A DNA stretch of 64,000 bases from Nocardiopsis algeriensis (GCF_014203695.1 NZ_JACHJO010000011.1:62001-126000); one strand, 5' to 3'. Shown: positions 1-10,844, counted from the first letter of the stretch. Numbers and translations: made by a program. Notes: generated by a model from the letters alone, not told the origin.

Positions 1-1646
1 TGGCCGGCGCAGAGCCGGTGGTAGGCCTCACGCTCGACAGCGTCAGGGACACCCGCTCCGCCATCCCGGTAGTGGTCGGCGAGCGCCTGGTGGACGGCGT
101 TCCAGTGAGCAGGGTCGCTCTCGGGGCGTCGAGCCAGGCGCCGGAGCAGGAGGCGACGCAGCACCGTGATCCGTTCGGGGCCCTCGCCGTCCCACAGCGG
201 ATGGGCAAGGAGCCGGTCCCTGTCGACCTCCCCGATGAGATCGCTGGAGCGGTGCAGCCACAGACCTGCGTCGAAGTCGCGGGCGGCAGCGCAGGTGGTG
301 AGGGCCTCGCGGAGCCCGGTGTCGAGATCGCCGGGGTCGGCACCCAGCGCGGTGGCGAGCATACGCTCCTCGACGGTCACGGCAGACTCGAGCCCGCTCG
401 CAGGATCCGCCAGGCGGTGGGTGAGAGCGCCGTGCAGACTGCTGCCCTTGACCGCGACCCACGCCTCGACGAGCTGGGCGGTGGTGCCGGGGTGTCCGCC
501 GGTGAAGTCGGCGAGAAGTTCGACCACCTCTCCGGATACGCGATCGCCGCCGGCCGAGCGGGAGAACAGCTCGCTCACGTGCCTGCGCTGGAGCCGGGTC
601 AGACCCGAGAAGCGCATGTACTGGCGGGTGTCCCGGAAGTGCGTGTCCAGGTCCAGGCCCTCGACGGTCTCTCCGGTGGCCGCGACGACGGTCAGCGGTT
701 CAGGGAACCGGTTGCTGCCGGGAAGAGCGCGCCCGGGAGAGGGAGCGGGAACCGCCGCCAGGCAGCGCAGGACGAGTGGTCCGATTCCCTGGTCGGCATT
801 GTCCAGCAGGAGGACCGGGGTGGGCTGCCGACCGACCTGTTTCGGCAGGTTCTGGATGTCGGCGTACAGGGCCTCGCACAGGAAGCGGATTGTCTTCTCC
901 CGGTTGGAGACACCGGTGACGGGGTCGACCTCGTCGGGTTCCTGCGCCTGGAGCCACAGGTGGTAGAGGGAGTCGGTGGCCTGTTCCCTGCCCTGGGCGC
1001 CCTGTCCTCGTCCCCGAATCCACTCGAAGGCCCGGTCCAGGCCGCTTCCGCCGATCTGGGAGACCGAGGCGACCCACTTGGCAGTCTCGATGGGAAGCGC
1101 GGCTGCCTCCGCCATCTCCGGAGGCGGGAGCGCTTCACCGAGGCGGCCCAGGAAACCGCCGGCCCGACCGAACCACCCCTGGCTGCCACCGGGCCAGACG
1201 CTGTCCACGAGCTGGGATATCTCGGCACGTGCCTTGTCGGTGCCGTCCTCCTCGGAGGGCCCACCCTCGAGTTCCAGCCGGGCGGTCATCAAGGCGATCC
1301 AGAGCAGGGGGAACCTCATGCCCGGATAGAAGTCGCGAACGCGGGCCAGTCCCCGTTCCCGGTGCGAGGAGATGGCGGTGAAGACGTCCTCCGCGCTGGT
1401 GCGGTACCGCGTGTCGGCGAGGTCGAGATAGGCGTAGGGGATCCTGATGCGCTCGAGTTCGTGTGCCTTGAACAGGAGGAAGTGGGACTTGCCGAACCCC
1501 TGCGGGCCGTGGACCAGGAGGATCGGCCGCCTCAGCCCGACAGGCCCGGACCACCTCGGGTCAACGAGCTCCTGGTAGTCGACCTCCTGGAGCTCTTGCC
1601 CCACCGGCACCTCGTCGTTCGCGGTCGGTACCGCGCCCCTCGCCAC
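1..1646 (-). CDS. STAND/AAA-type P-loop ATPase, 3' end outside window
   Basis: Seen: an open minus-strand frame of at least 548 codons running off the left edge. It starts at a GTG (1644-1646) with a GGAGGAG ribosome site about 12 nt upstream, and an in-frame TGA lies just above. Walker A is GPQGFGKS at about residues 47-54. A hydrophobic Walker B-like strand ends LLLDNADQ near residue 290. The rest is helical and leucine-rich, with no membrane segment. Known: this arrangement (N-terminal P-loop, long alpha-helical tail) is typical of STAND-like or archaeal-ATPase-like NTPases used in signalling or conflict. Inference: a nucleotide-dependent switch of unknown target. The neighbours (ED genes) give no clue. 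The AT-rich stretch 1690-1760 upstream, with TATAAA on the minus strand, probably holds the promoter. Confidence 0.72.
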   Translation of the reverse strand, partial: MARGAVPTANDEVPVGQELQEVDYQELVDPRWSGPVGLRRPILLVHGPQGFGKSHFLLFKAHELERIRIPYAYLDLADTRYRTSAEDVFTAISSHRERGLARVRDFYPGMRFPLLWIALMTARLELEGGPSEEDGTDKARAEISQLVDSVWPGGSQGWFGRAGGFLGRLGEALPPPEMAEAAALPIETAKWVASVSQIGGSGLDRAFEWIRGRGQGAQGREQATDSLYHLWLQAQEPDEVDPVTGVSNREKTIRFLCEALYADIQNLPKQVGRQPTPVLLLDNADQGIGPLVLRCLAAVPAPSPGRALPGSNRFPEPLTVVAATGETVEGLDLDTHFRDTRQYMRFSGLTRLQRRHVSELFSRSAGGDRVSGEVVELLADFTGGHPGTTAQLVEAWVAVKGSSLHGALTHRLADPASGLESAVTVEERMLATALGADPGDLDTGLREALTTCAAARDFDAGLWLHRSSDLIGEVDRDRLLAHPLWDGEGPERITVLRRLLLRRLARRPESDPAHWNAVHQALADHYRDGGAGVPDAVEREAYHRLCAG

Positions 1647-1831
1647 AACCCGGTCCTCTCCTCCGCCGGTACCTGCTCACCATCGACCCATGATGCGCAT
1701 TTTCTCTTGATTTATAACAGTTTCAGCAGCTTATGCTACATGCGTTATGGAGGAATCTAATTCCGACAAAACAGACAGTTGTTTAATTCAGCCGCAGAAA
1801 AGGTCCGAGAAAACAAGGTTGGCGTACAGGA

Positions 1832-1881
1832 CACAACACGGCACCGCCCCGACCATGCGGCCGGGGCGGTGCCGTGTTGTG
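1832..1881 (-). terminator. Perfect 20-bp hairpin terminator after eda
   Basis: Arms CACAACACGGCACCGCCCCG (1832-1851) and its exact complement (1862-1881) enclose a 10-nt loop. It lies about 40 bp past the eda stop codon. A smaller hairpin (GTGCCGCGG/CCGCGGCAC, about 1884-1913) sits between them. It could also stop transcription arriving from the left-hand ATPase promoter region. Confidence 0.8.
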
Positions 1882-1918
1882 CCTGTGCCGCGGCGTCCCA
1901 CAACCGCGGCACAGGGGT

Positions 1919-2551
1919 TCAGAGGGCGGCGGCCTCGCGGGCCAGGGCCTCGATGCGGTCCCAGGCACCCTCGGCGACCAGGGCGGCCGGGGTCAGCCAG
2001 CTGCCGCCGACGCAGCCGACGTTGGCCAGGGCCAGGTAGTCCGGCGCCGATGCGGAGGTGATTCCGCCGGTCGGGCAGAAGCGCACCTGGGGCAGGGGGC
2101 CCAGGAGCGACTTCAGGAAGGCGGCGCCGCCCGAGGCCTCGGCCGGGAAGAACTTCAGCTCGGTCAGACCGCGCTCCAGCAGGGCCATGGCCTCGGAGGC
2201 GGTGCTCGCACCGGGCAGGAACGGCAGGCCCGTGTCGGCCATGGCCGAGGCGAGGGAGGCGGTGCAGCCGGGGCTGACCAGGAACCGAGCGCCGGCGTCG
2301 GACGCGGCCCGCGCCTGGTCGGGGGTGACCACGGTTCCCGCACCCACCACGGCCTCGGGGACCTCCGCGGCGATCCGCTCGATCGCGGAGAGCGCCGCCG
2401 GAGTCCGCAGGGTCACCTCGATGCCGGGGAGTCCACCCGCCACCAGTGCCCGGGCCAGGGGCACAGCGGCCTCAAGATCGTCGATGACCACCACCGGCAT
2501 GACCGGGGCGAGGTCGAGGATGTCCGCACCCGAGCGGGGCGTCGTCGTCAT
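1919..2551 (-). CDS. eda: 2-keto-3-deoxy-6-phosphogluconate (KDPG) aldolase
   Basis: Cytoplasmic class I aldolase that splits KDPG into pyruvate and glyceraldehyde 3-phosphate, the last step of the Entner-Doudoroff pathway. The 210-residue TIM-barrel protein shows the family order: PVVVIDD near residue 18, GIEVTLRTPAAL (catalytic Glu), VGAGTVVTPDQ, FLVSPG, and LKFFPAE with the Schiff-base lysine, then CPTGGI. The ATG at 2551 was chosen because AGGAGAG lies just upstream; an upstream extension has no such signal. It follows edd and zwf on the same strand, but a 334-bp gap holding a structured repeat separates it from edd. It may therefore have its own promoter or depend on read-through. Length is normal for the family. 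Confidence 0.93.
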   Translation of the reverse strand: MTTTPRSGADILDLAPVMPVVVIDDLEAAVPLARALVAGGLPGIEVTLRTPAALSAIERIAAEVPEAVVGAGTVVTPDQARAASDAGARFLVSPGCTASLASAMADTGLPFLPGASTASEAMALLERGLTELKFFPAEASGGAAFLKSLLGPLPQVRFCPTGGITSASAPDYLALANVGCVGGSWLTPAALVAEGAWDRIEALAREAAAL

Positions 2552-2704
2552 GGGTTGTCTCTCCTGTGTCGGTGTGCGACAGGTGTGGTCGAAAGGCCTC
2601 GGACTTCGGTGATCTTGTACGTGCGGCACGGCTCGGCGCTCGCCGTTCGGCATCCGCCGGACACCGGGCGCCGAACCTGAGCCACCCGTACACGATCACG
2701 GCCC
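2552..2704. other. Gap between eda start and repeat copy A
   Basis: This part of the edd-eda gap would hold an eda promoter if one exists. I see the eda ribosome site but no convincing -35/-10 pair, and no small gene. Confidence 0.4.
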
Positions 2705-2885
2705 AGGCCCTGTTTTTTGGATCATCTCGGGCTGCACGGCCGCCAGGCGCCCCCTTGCAGCGCCGGAGAGCTTGCGAAGCCCGCCAGGCTGAGCTGCGCT
2801 CTCCGCCTTGCACGGGAACGCCTGGTCGGCCGTTCGCCGAGGAATCGGCTCCGCCGATACGGCGAGAGCATCCAAAAAACAGGGC

Positions 2886-2887
<2 letters not shown>
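2705..2887. repeat. 183-bp palindromic interspersed repeat, copy A
   Basis: Ends are a perfect 18-bp terminal inverted repeat: AGGCCCTGTTTTTTGGAT at 2705-2722 and its complement at 2870-2887. Inside are nested hairpins, including ATCGGC-TCC-GCCGAT near 2843-2857 and CCAGGCG/CGCCTGG arms. About 90 percent identical to copy B at 33970-34153, with a short divergent relative at 60892-60964. It encodes no protein. It lies exactly at the edd stop codon: the AG of edd's TAG belongs to the repeat end. It could be a MITE-like element or a structured RNA/terminator unit, and it splits the edd-eda gene pair. Confidence 0.85.
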
Positions 2888-4708
<1,821 letters not shown>

Positions 4709-4712
<4 letters not shown>

Positions 4713-6187
4713 CGGGGTTGCTCCTCTTCGTACCAGGTACGGCCGGTGCGGCCGATGAGCCGGTGCGCGCCCGCGGGGCCGACGCCTCCGGCCGGATAGG
4801 TCTCGGGTCCGGTGCTCAGGCCGTTCCAGGCCTCGATGACGGGGTCCACCCAGCGCCAGGCGGCCTCGACCTCGTCGCGGCGCATGAACAGGGTGGAGTC
4901 CCCGGCCAGCACGTCCGTCAGAAGCCGCTCGTAGGCCTCGGGCGAGCGGGTGGCGAAGGTGTCGGCGAAGCTCAGTTCCAGCGGGACCGGACGCAGCTGG
5001 AGCGCGCCGGCACCGGGCATCTTGGTGAGCATCGTGAGGTTGATGCCCTCGTCCGGCTGGAGGCGGATGACGAGGCTGCCCGTGCCCGCGGCGTTGGTGC
5101 CGGGGAAGATCGGGTGCGGAACCTCGCGGAAGCGGATGACGATCTCGGAGCGGGCGCGGTCCAGGTGCTTGCCGGTGCGCAGGTAGAAGGGCACGCCGGC
5201 CCAGCGCCAGTTGGAGATCTCGGCGCGCAGGGCCGCGTAGGTCTCGGTGTTGCTGGTGTCGGAGCCGCCCGGCTCGTCGAGGTAGCCGGGGACCTCGACG
5301 CCGTTGACGACGCCCCGCCCGTACTGGCCGCGCACGGTGTCCTGGAGGACCTGCTCACCGGTGATGGGTCGCAGGGACTGGAGGACCTTCAGCTTCTCGT
5401 CGCGCACGGCGTCGGGGTCGTAGCTGGCGGGCGGCTCCATGGCGGTCAGGCACAGCAGCTGGAGCAGGTGGTTCTGGACCATGTCGCGCATGGCGCCGGA
5501 GGTGTCGTAGTACCCCTTGCGCCCGCCGACGCCGACCGTCTCGGTGACGGTGATCTGGACGTGGTCGATCCAGCGCGAGTTCCACAGCGGTTCGAGGAAG
5601 ACGTTGGCGAAGCGCAGCACCAGCAGGTTCTGCACCGTCTCCTTGCCGAGGTAGTGGTCGATCCGGTACGTCCGGTCCTCGGGGAAGACCCGGGCGACCT
5701 CGTCGTTGAGGGCCTGCGAGGAGGCGAGGTCGTGGCCGAGGGGCTTCTCCATGACCACGCGGGAGTCGGGGGTGACCAGGCCGGCCCCGTCCAGGCCCGT
5801 GCAGATCGCACCGAACGCCATCGGGGGGACCGCGAGGTAGAAGACGCGGTCGCGGCCGGGGAGGAGCGCGGCGGCCAGGTCGGTCCAGCCGGAGGGGTCG
5901 CCGCCCGGGTCGACGGTGACGTGGGAGAGGCGGTCCAGGAAGCGCCGGAGGACACCGGCCTCGACGACCTGGACGGCGTGGTGGCCGCGTACGGCGGACT
6001 CGGCCTTTCCGCGCAGGTCGGCATCGGTGAGGCCGTTGCGCGACACCGCGACGATCCGGGTCCTGCCGTCCAGGTTCCCGTCGCGGTCCAGCAGGTACAG
6101 GGCGGGGAGGAGTTTGCGCATGGACAGGTCGCCGGTGCCTCCGAAGACCACCAGATCGGTGGGGCGGGGATCGGACAACTGCGGCAT
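4709..6187 (-). CDS. zwf: Glucose-6-phosphate 1-dehydrogenase
   Basis: Oxidises glucose 6-phosphate to 6-phosphogluconolactone with NAD(P)+, feeding both the pentose phosphate and Entner-Doudoroff routes. The N-terminal Rossmann motif is [18 protein letters not shown] (about residues 13-30). The substrate-site signature RIDHYLGKE appears near residue 177, and EKPLGHD just before it. At 492 residues it is full length. The start at 6187 has GGAGC about 9 nt upstream. It is first of the zwf-edd pair on the minus strand, so its promoter must lie in the AT-rich gap shared with the divergent ROK regulator. No 6-phosphogluconolactonase gene is adjacent. Confidence 0.95.
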
Positions 6188-6402
6188 TTCAGTCTGCTCC
6201 AGCGTGAAGGGGGAGGTGACGGGATGGGCGTCGGGGGGTGATGCGCGCGTCGTGGGCGCGGAGGAGGCCGGACGCCAGGGGTGTGGTCCGTTCGTCCCTT
6301 TCGACCTTAAGCCCGACTATGGTAAAAAACCAAGCACACTTTAGAACACTTATTTACATAAGATCCCACGTTTCACAACTAGACTGAGTGGTTGAATGAG
6401 GT
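6188..6402. promoter_or_regulatory. Divergent zwf/ROK control region
   Basis: 215 bp between divergent starts. The part at 6315-6385 is markedly AT-rich against a GC-rich background (runs such as GGTAAAAAACC and TTATTTACAT), as expected for two back-to-back promoters and an operator. I cannot fix a single -35/-10 pair or a perfect palindrome with confidence. Confidence 0.5.
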
Positions 6403-7593
6403 ATGGCGAGAACTCCTGGACGGCTGTCCTCCACCGCGACCACGAGCGGTCACATCCTGGAGCTCATCCGAGCGGGTGAGGCGACCAGTCGCTCCGAGCT
6501 CTCCCGGGCCACGGGGCTCTCCCGCCCCTCGGTGGCCCTGCGCCTGGCCGAACTGATGGAGGGCGGGCTGGTCACCGAAGGCGTCGGAACCGTCTCCAGC
6601 GGCGGGCGCCCACCCTCCGTCCTGGAGTTCAACGCCGCCGGAGGCCTCGTCCTCGCCGCCGCCCTCGGCATGGCGCGGAGCCAGGCCGCCGTCTGCGACC
6701 TGAACGGCGAGGTGCTCGCCCGCACCCCCGGCTCCCCCGACATGTCCCTGGGCCCCGACGCCACCGTCCCCTGGCTCCTGGACACCTGGTCCGAGCAGAT
6801 CCGCTCCCTGGGGCGCGACCCCGCCGACGTGCGAGGGGCCGGGATCGGCCTGCCCGGCACCGTCGAGTTCCACACGGGGCGCGCCGACGACCGCCCCTTC
6901 CTCGGCAAGTGGGCGGGCGTGGCACTGGCCCCGCTGATCGCCGAGCGCTTCCCCGTCCCGGTCCTGGTCGACAACGACGTCAATGTCATGGCACTGGGCG
7001 AGCACCTCGCGGGCGGCCACGGGCAGACCGACGACATGGTGTTCGTCAAAATCTCCACCGGTATCGGCGCCGGCCTGATCTCGGGCGGCCGCCTCCTGCG
7101 CGGCGCCCTCGGCGCGGCGGGGGAGATCGGACACGTCCCCGTCCGGGACGGGGACGGGCTGCCCTGCCGCTGCGGCAACACCGACTGCCTGGAGACCGTC
7201 GCGGGCGGCCCCCGGTTGCTGGCGCTCGCCGCCGAGCAGGGGCGCGAGCTCTCCGACCTCAAGGAGCTGGTGTCCCTGACCGTCTCCGGCGACCCGGTCG
7301 CGGTCACTCTCGTCCGCGAGGCCGGGCGGCGGCTCGGCGAGGCCCTGGCCGGAGCGGTCAACCTGCTCAACCCCGACGTGATCGTGCTGGGCGGCGACCT
7401 GTCGGAGGCCTACGACCACCTCGTGGCGGGCGTGCGCGAGGTGGTGTTCCAGCAGTGCACCGCACTCGCCACCCGCCGCCTGCGCGTCGTGGCCAGCACC
7501 CTGTGGGACGAGGCGGGGGTGCGCGGCTGCGCGGCCATGGTGACCGAGGAAATCCTCTCCCCCGAGGCGGTGAACAAGCTCCTGGCGGGGTAG
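6403..7593 (+). CDS. ROK-family transcriptional regulator
   Basis: The N-terminal winged helix (about residues 17-65, ILELIRAGEATSRSELSRATGLSRPSVALRLAELMEGGLV) is followed by a ROK sugar-kinase-like domain. That domain has the GIGLPG phosphate loop, VLVDNDVN, and the ROK signature with GEIGHVP and zinc-site cysteines (CRCGNTDCLE). At 396 residues the length is typical of NagC/XylR-type ROK repressors. Divergent position next to zwf-edd suggests it controls glucose entry into the Entner-Doudoroff pathway, probably sensing a sugar or sugar phosphate; this is inference. The ATG at 6403 has AGG only 1-2 nt before it, so the message may be leaderless. It could alternatively retain glucokinase activity. 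Confidence 0.88.
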   Translation: MARTPGRLSSTATTSGHILELIRAGEATSRSELSRATGLSRPSVALRLAELMEGGLVTEGVGTVSSGGRPPSVLEFNAAGGLVLAAALGMARSQAAVCDLNGEVLARTPGSPDMSLGPDATVPWLLDTWSEQIRSLGRDPADVRGAGIGLPGTVEFHTGRADDRPFLGKWAGVALAPLIAERFPVPVLVDNDVNVMALGEHLAGGHGQTDDMVFVKISTGIGAGLISGGRLLRGALGAAGEIGHVPVRDGDGLPCRCGNTDCLETVAGGPRLLALAAEQGRELSDLKELVSLTVSGDPVAVTLVREAGRRLGEALAGAVNLLNPDVIVLGGDLSEAYDHLVAGVREVVFQQCTALATRRLRVVASTLWDEAGVRGCAAMVTEEILSPEAVNKLLAG

Positions 7594-7751
7594 ACACGAG
7601 GAGAAGGCACCTTCGCCCGGAGACGTCCTTCACCCAGAGGCAGGTCCGCGCCCCCGGACACCCTGTTCGCCGATGTCCCCGCCGATTTCCCGAACACGTC
7701 CGCCACCTGTACCGACGCGGCGTCGAGCGGGCGCCGGGCCTCTGCCTGCCC

Positions 7752-7781
7752 TTGACAAGAACCCCTTTCGTGTCAGATAGT
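7752..7781 (+). promoter_or_regulatory. SigA-type promoter with overlapping inverted repeat
   Basis: TTGACA (7752-7757), an 18-nt spacer and GATAGT (7776-7781) point to the gene starting at 7877. An imperfect palindrome, GTGTCAGAT-N11-ATCTGGCAC (7770-7798, one mismatch), overlaps the -10 and could be an operator. Confidence 0.6.
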
Positions 7782-7876
7782 CGCGCACCATCTGGCACTG
7801 ACGCCACCCCCGCACACTCCGTCACGCCCGTGACCCTGTCCCGTGCGGACCACCGCCCGGAAAGGTCCCCGAATCC

Positions 7877-8572
7877 GTGCCTGACGTTCTCGAGAACCCT
7901 GTCGCCCTGATCCTGCTCGGCGCCGCGATCAGCCTGGTCACCAGCGTCGCCGTGACCGGTTTCCAGGCCCGACTCCTGCGGCGCAGTGACGTACGCAACT
8001 CCTCCCGTTCCTCCGCACGCAGCCTGACCAGCGCCTTCATCGCCGAACGCGACTCCGACGGCAACGGGGAGAGCTTCCTGGCCGAGGCGGAGATGACCGT
8101 CATGACGATGACCGACCGCAAGACCCGCGATCGGCTGCGCGACGTCATCCGCCTGCTGCGCGAGCGCTCCCTGCCCGAGGTCGAGGAGCTCAGCGGCGTC
8201 AAGGCCGACCGTGCGCGCCGGCTGCTGTGCGACCACGCGCTGGAGGTCCTCGGCGCCCACCTGCGCTCCGAGCGCATCCCCGAGCTGTCCGCCGACATCC
8301 GCCGGATGCTGAGCGTCGAGGAGGAGGCGCTGAGCATCCGCTCGGGCGAGGCCCCGAAGCCGGACGGGTCCATCCCCAAGGGTGCGGTGACCCCGCGTCC
8401 CCGGCACACCGGAACCAAGGCCGGGAGCACCGGCAGCGCCGGAGGCACCGCCCGCAAGACCACCAAGAGCTCCTCTCCGCGAACCGCCTCCAAGACCACG
8501 GCCAAGAACAGCCGCAGCTCGGCGGCCACCGAGGACAAGTCCGAGAAGGAGAGTGCCTTCTGGGACGACTGA
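7877..8572 (+). CDS. Membrane-anchored protein with Lys/Ser/Thr-rich tail, unknown function
   Basis: I do not recognise the family. The 231-residue product has one N-terminal transmembrane segment (about residues 8-29, NPVALILLGAAISLVTSVAVTGF). A soluble, charged, mostly helical part (about 30-155) has several Arg/Glu heptads. The tail from about 160 is disordered and basic, rich in Thr, Ser, Lys, Gly, and ends ESAFWDD. The GTG at 7877 is the first start in frame and a consensus promoter with an operator-like palindrome lies about 100 bp upstream. A hairpin terminator follows directly, so it is probably monocistronic. The next gene is an LCP wall ligase, so an envelope role is possible but unproven. 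Confidence 0.7.
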   Translation: MPDVLENPVALILLGAAISLVTSVAVTGFQARLLRRSDVRNSSRSSARSLTSAFIAERDSDGNGESFLAEAEMTVMTMTDRKTRDRLRDVIRLLRERSLPEVEELSGVKADRARRLLCDHALEVLGAHLRSERIPELSADIRRMLSVEEEALSIRSGEAPKPDGSIPKGAVTPRPRHTGTKAGSTGSAGGTARKTTKSSSPRTASKTTAKNSRSSAATEDKSEKESAFWDD

Positions 8573-8597
8573 TCCCTTTCGCCTCCCTCTCCTGAGT

Positions 8598-8638
8598 TGA
8601 CCCGCCGTTCCCAAACCTTGGTCAGGGGCGGCGGGTCA
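8598..8638 (+). terminator. Hairpin terminator
   Basis: TGACCCGCCG (8598-8607) pairs with CGGCGGGTCA (8629-8638), 25 bp past the stop codon of the membrane-protein gene. Confidence 0.75.
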
Positions 8639-9075
8639 GATGTGTTCCTTGCGGGCACTGGTGAGAAAGTCGGGCGCACGAGTGCCGACCGACGAGTAAA
8701 CCGCGAAGGAAAATGTGGGGGACAATTGCGGTCAGCAGCCTTGTTCAACGACATCCCGGACGCGCGGCCGCAGGGATCATCATCTAGGGTGTGTTCCGCA
8801 GAGCACCCAGGTACCGCCGGAAGGCGCGCACGCACCCCCGGAACACGGCGCGGGTCCTCTGCCGCACACGGGCTCCCGTGCCGACGGCTGCTCCCCCTTC
8901 GCGGCGCCTCCCCCTTCCCCCGGTCCACCGGCCGCCGCGACGCCCGGCAGCGCGGTGCCCCGTGCCGCCACCCTGCGCGACCTCCGCCCTCCCCGAACAC
9001 GGACGCGTGACTCTCCTCCCGGTCCGGTGTCCGGCCGTCGGCACGTCCCGCTGTCCGAACAGACGAGATTGCACG
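8639..9075. other. Gene-free leader before LCP gene
   Basis: 437 bp with frames open only because of GC content; none has a ribosome site or recognisable product. It must contain the promoter of the LCP gene. TAGGGT at 8785-8790 is a possible -10 without a good -35. Confidence 0.4.
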
Positions 9076-10758
9076 ATGCACTCTGAAGAGAAATCCTCCG
9101 CCGACCTGCGCGCGGACACCACACCAGAGCAGACCGCGGGAGACGGCTCCGCCGCGGCAGAGAAGGCTGCGGCCGCTCCCCGGGACCGGGCACACAGGCC
9201 CGAGGCCTCATGGCGGATCGGGAAGGCCGGAAGGCTCGAGAGGGCAGATGCCCCGACGCGCGAGGAGGACGACGTGATGGCGCTCGTCCATGCCACCGCC
9301 GACGACCGGTCGGAGAAGAAGGAACCGCCGGCCGAGGAGGAGCCGCCCACCGGGAAGGAACCGCCGGCCGAGGAAGAGGCGCCGACCGGGAAGGAGCCTC
9401 CCGCCGAGGAAGAGGCGCCGACCGGGAAGGAGCCTCCCGCCGAGGAAGAGGCGCCGACCGGGAAGGAGCCCTCCGTCGTCGTCATCTCCACCGCTCCGCG
9501 GACCGCGCCGCCCGGGGACGGCGGATCGTCCGGAGGCGGGGGCACCGGCGGAGGCGGCGGGGACGGCTCCTCCGACGACGGGCAGAATCCGTCCGGCAGG
9601 GGCAGGAGACGCCTGCGCCGAGTCCTCCTGTGGACCGCCGCGGGGCTGGCCCTGGCCCTGGTCGCCGGAGCCGCCACCGCCTACGGCTACTACCATTCGC
9701 TGCGCTCCGGCATGGTCCGGCACGACCTCCAGGGCCTGCTGGACGAGGCCGAACGCCCCGAGAAGATCAGCGACGCGGTCAACATCCTCTTCATCGGCTC
9801 CGACGGCTACGAGGAGGGCAGCACCGCCTACACCACCGAGTTCGAGGGCGAGCGCTCCGACTCGATCATGCTGGCGCACATCTCACCCGAGAACCGCGTC
9901 TCCGTCATCAGCTTTCCGCGTGACTCCCTGGTCGACCTGCCGCAGTGCGACCCCTACGGCACGACCGAGGGCACCTACGGCTACTTCGGCATGATCAACG
10001 CGGCGATGTACCACGGCGGTCCGCCCTGCGTGGTGCGCACCATCGAGTCGCTCACCGACATCCGCATCGACCACTTCGTCCATCTGAGTTTCATGAGCTT
10101 CCGCGACGTGGTGGACGCGATCGGCGGCGTCGACATCTGCATCCCCGAGCCCATGAAGGACGAGCGGGCCAAGCTCGACCTGCCCGCCGGTCAGCAAACT
10201 CTCGACGGCGACGAGGCGCTCTCGTTCGTCCGGGCCCGCTACCAGATCGGTGACGGCGGGGACATCGGACGCATCGACCGGCAGCAGATGTTCCTCGCCG
10301 CGCTCGCCGACCAGGTGATGAGCAACGACGTGCTGACCAGCCCCACCAAGCTGAACGGCGTCCTGAGGTCGGTGGCCGAGCACAGCGCCACCGACGAGCA
10401 GCTGACGCTCGACCGGATGCTGTCGGTCGCGGTCTCCCTCTCCGACGTGGAGCTGACCGAGATCGAGTTCCACACGGTGCCCTGGTACCAGGCGCCCTTC
10501 GACCCCAACCGCATCCTCTGGTACGAGGACCAGGCCGCGGAGCTGTTCACCGCCGTCCGCGAGGACCGGCCGCTGCCGTCGCTGTCCGTGGCGGACGACT
10601 CCCACGGGCCGCAGGAGCCGCCGGGTGCCTCGCCGTCACCTGTGGAGGTGCCGACGGAGACTCCGGAGGAGGACGTGCAGACACTTCCCGGTGGCGGACG
10701 CGATGCCACGTCGAACCCCTGCCAGGACGGCCTCGGCTTCGGCACCGAGGAGGACTGA
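9076..10758 (+). CDS. LytR-CpsA-Psr (LCP) wall glycopolymer transferase with repeat-bearing cytoplasmic tail
   Basis: LCP enzymes attach teichoic-acid or arabinogalactan-like polymers to peptidoglycan outside the cell. In this 560-residue protein about 175 cytoplasmic residues come first, including four 12-residue repeats (KEPPAEEEAPTG type, DNA 9319-9462) and a Gly/Ser stretch. One transmembrane helix follows (RVLLWTAAGLALALVAGAATAYGYY), then the LCP catalytic domain. That domain shows NILFIGSD, RSDSIMLAHI, SFPRDSLVDLP (conserved Arg/Asp), GGVDICIPEPM and LSFVRARYQIGDGGDIGRIDRQQ. A Pro/Ser-rich C-terminal tail ends in a Cys-containing segment. The ATG at 9076 (MHSEEKSSADL) is preferred; the open frame extends upstream but encodes only Arg/Pro-rich sequence. 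Confidence 0.9.
   Translation: MHSEEKSSADLRADTTPEQTAGDGSAAAEKAAAAPRDRAHRPEASWRIGKAGRLERADAPTREEDDVMALVHATADDRSEKKEPPAEEEPPTGKEPPAEEEAPTGKEPPAEEEAPTGKEPPAEEEAPTGKEPSVVVISTAPRTAPPGDGGSSGGGGTGGGGGDGSSDDGQNPSGRGRRRLRRVLLWTAAGLALALVAGAATAYGYYHSLRSGMVRHDLQGLLDEAERPEKISDAVNILFIGSDGYEEGSTAYTTEFEGERSDSIMLAHISPENRVSVISFPRDSLVDLPQCDPYGTTEGTYGYFGMINAAMYHGGPPCVVRTIESLTDIRIDHFVHLSFMSFRDVVDAIGGVDICIPEPMKDERAKLDLPAGQQTLDGDEALSFVRARYQIGDGGDIGRIDRQQMFLAALADQVMSNDVLTSPTKLNGVLRSVAEHSATDEQLTLDRMLSVAVSLSDVELTEIEFHTVPWYQAPFDPNRILWYEDQAAELFTAVREDRPLPSLSVADDSHGPQEPPGASPSPVEVPTETPEEDVQTLPGGGRDATSNPCQDGLGFGTEED
9319..9462 (+). repeat. Four in-frame 36-bp tandem repeats
   Basis: Units at 9319, 9355, 9391 and 9427. Units 3 and 4 are identical; unit 1 is the most diverged. 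They encode alternating Pro/Glu/Lys decapeptide-like modules in the cytoplasmic tail of the LCP protein. A length-variable tract is likely between strains. Confidence 0.9.
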
Positions 10759-10811
10759 CCGAGGCCCGGAAGGCGGTCCGCGGAACGGGGACCGCTCCGG
10801 AGCACGGCAAC

Positions 10812-10844
10812 GGCCCCGGGCCCACTGGCAGTGGGCCCGGGGCC
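10812..10844 (+). terminator. Strong GC hairpin terminator
   Basis: GGCCCCGGGCCCAC (10812-10825) pairs with GTGGGCCCGGGGCC (10831-10844) downstream of the LCP gene. It is symmetric, so it can also serve the convergent gene from the right. Confidence 0.8.

Noticed and set aside
18..1760. Long plus-strand open frame opposite the ATPase
   Set aside because: Composition is Gly/Asp/Val noise, with no ribosome site or domain. The minus-strand frame has Walker motifs and a proper start.
8785..8790. TAGGGT as -10 of the LCP gene
   Set aside because: No acceptable -35 at 16-19 nt and nearly 290 nt from the start codon; not listed as a promoter.
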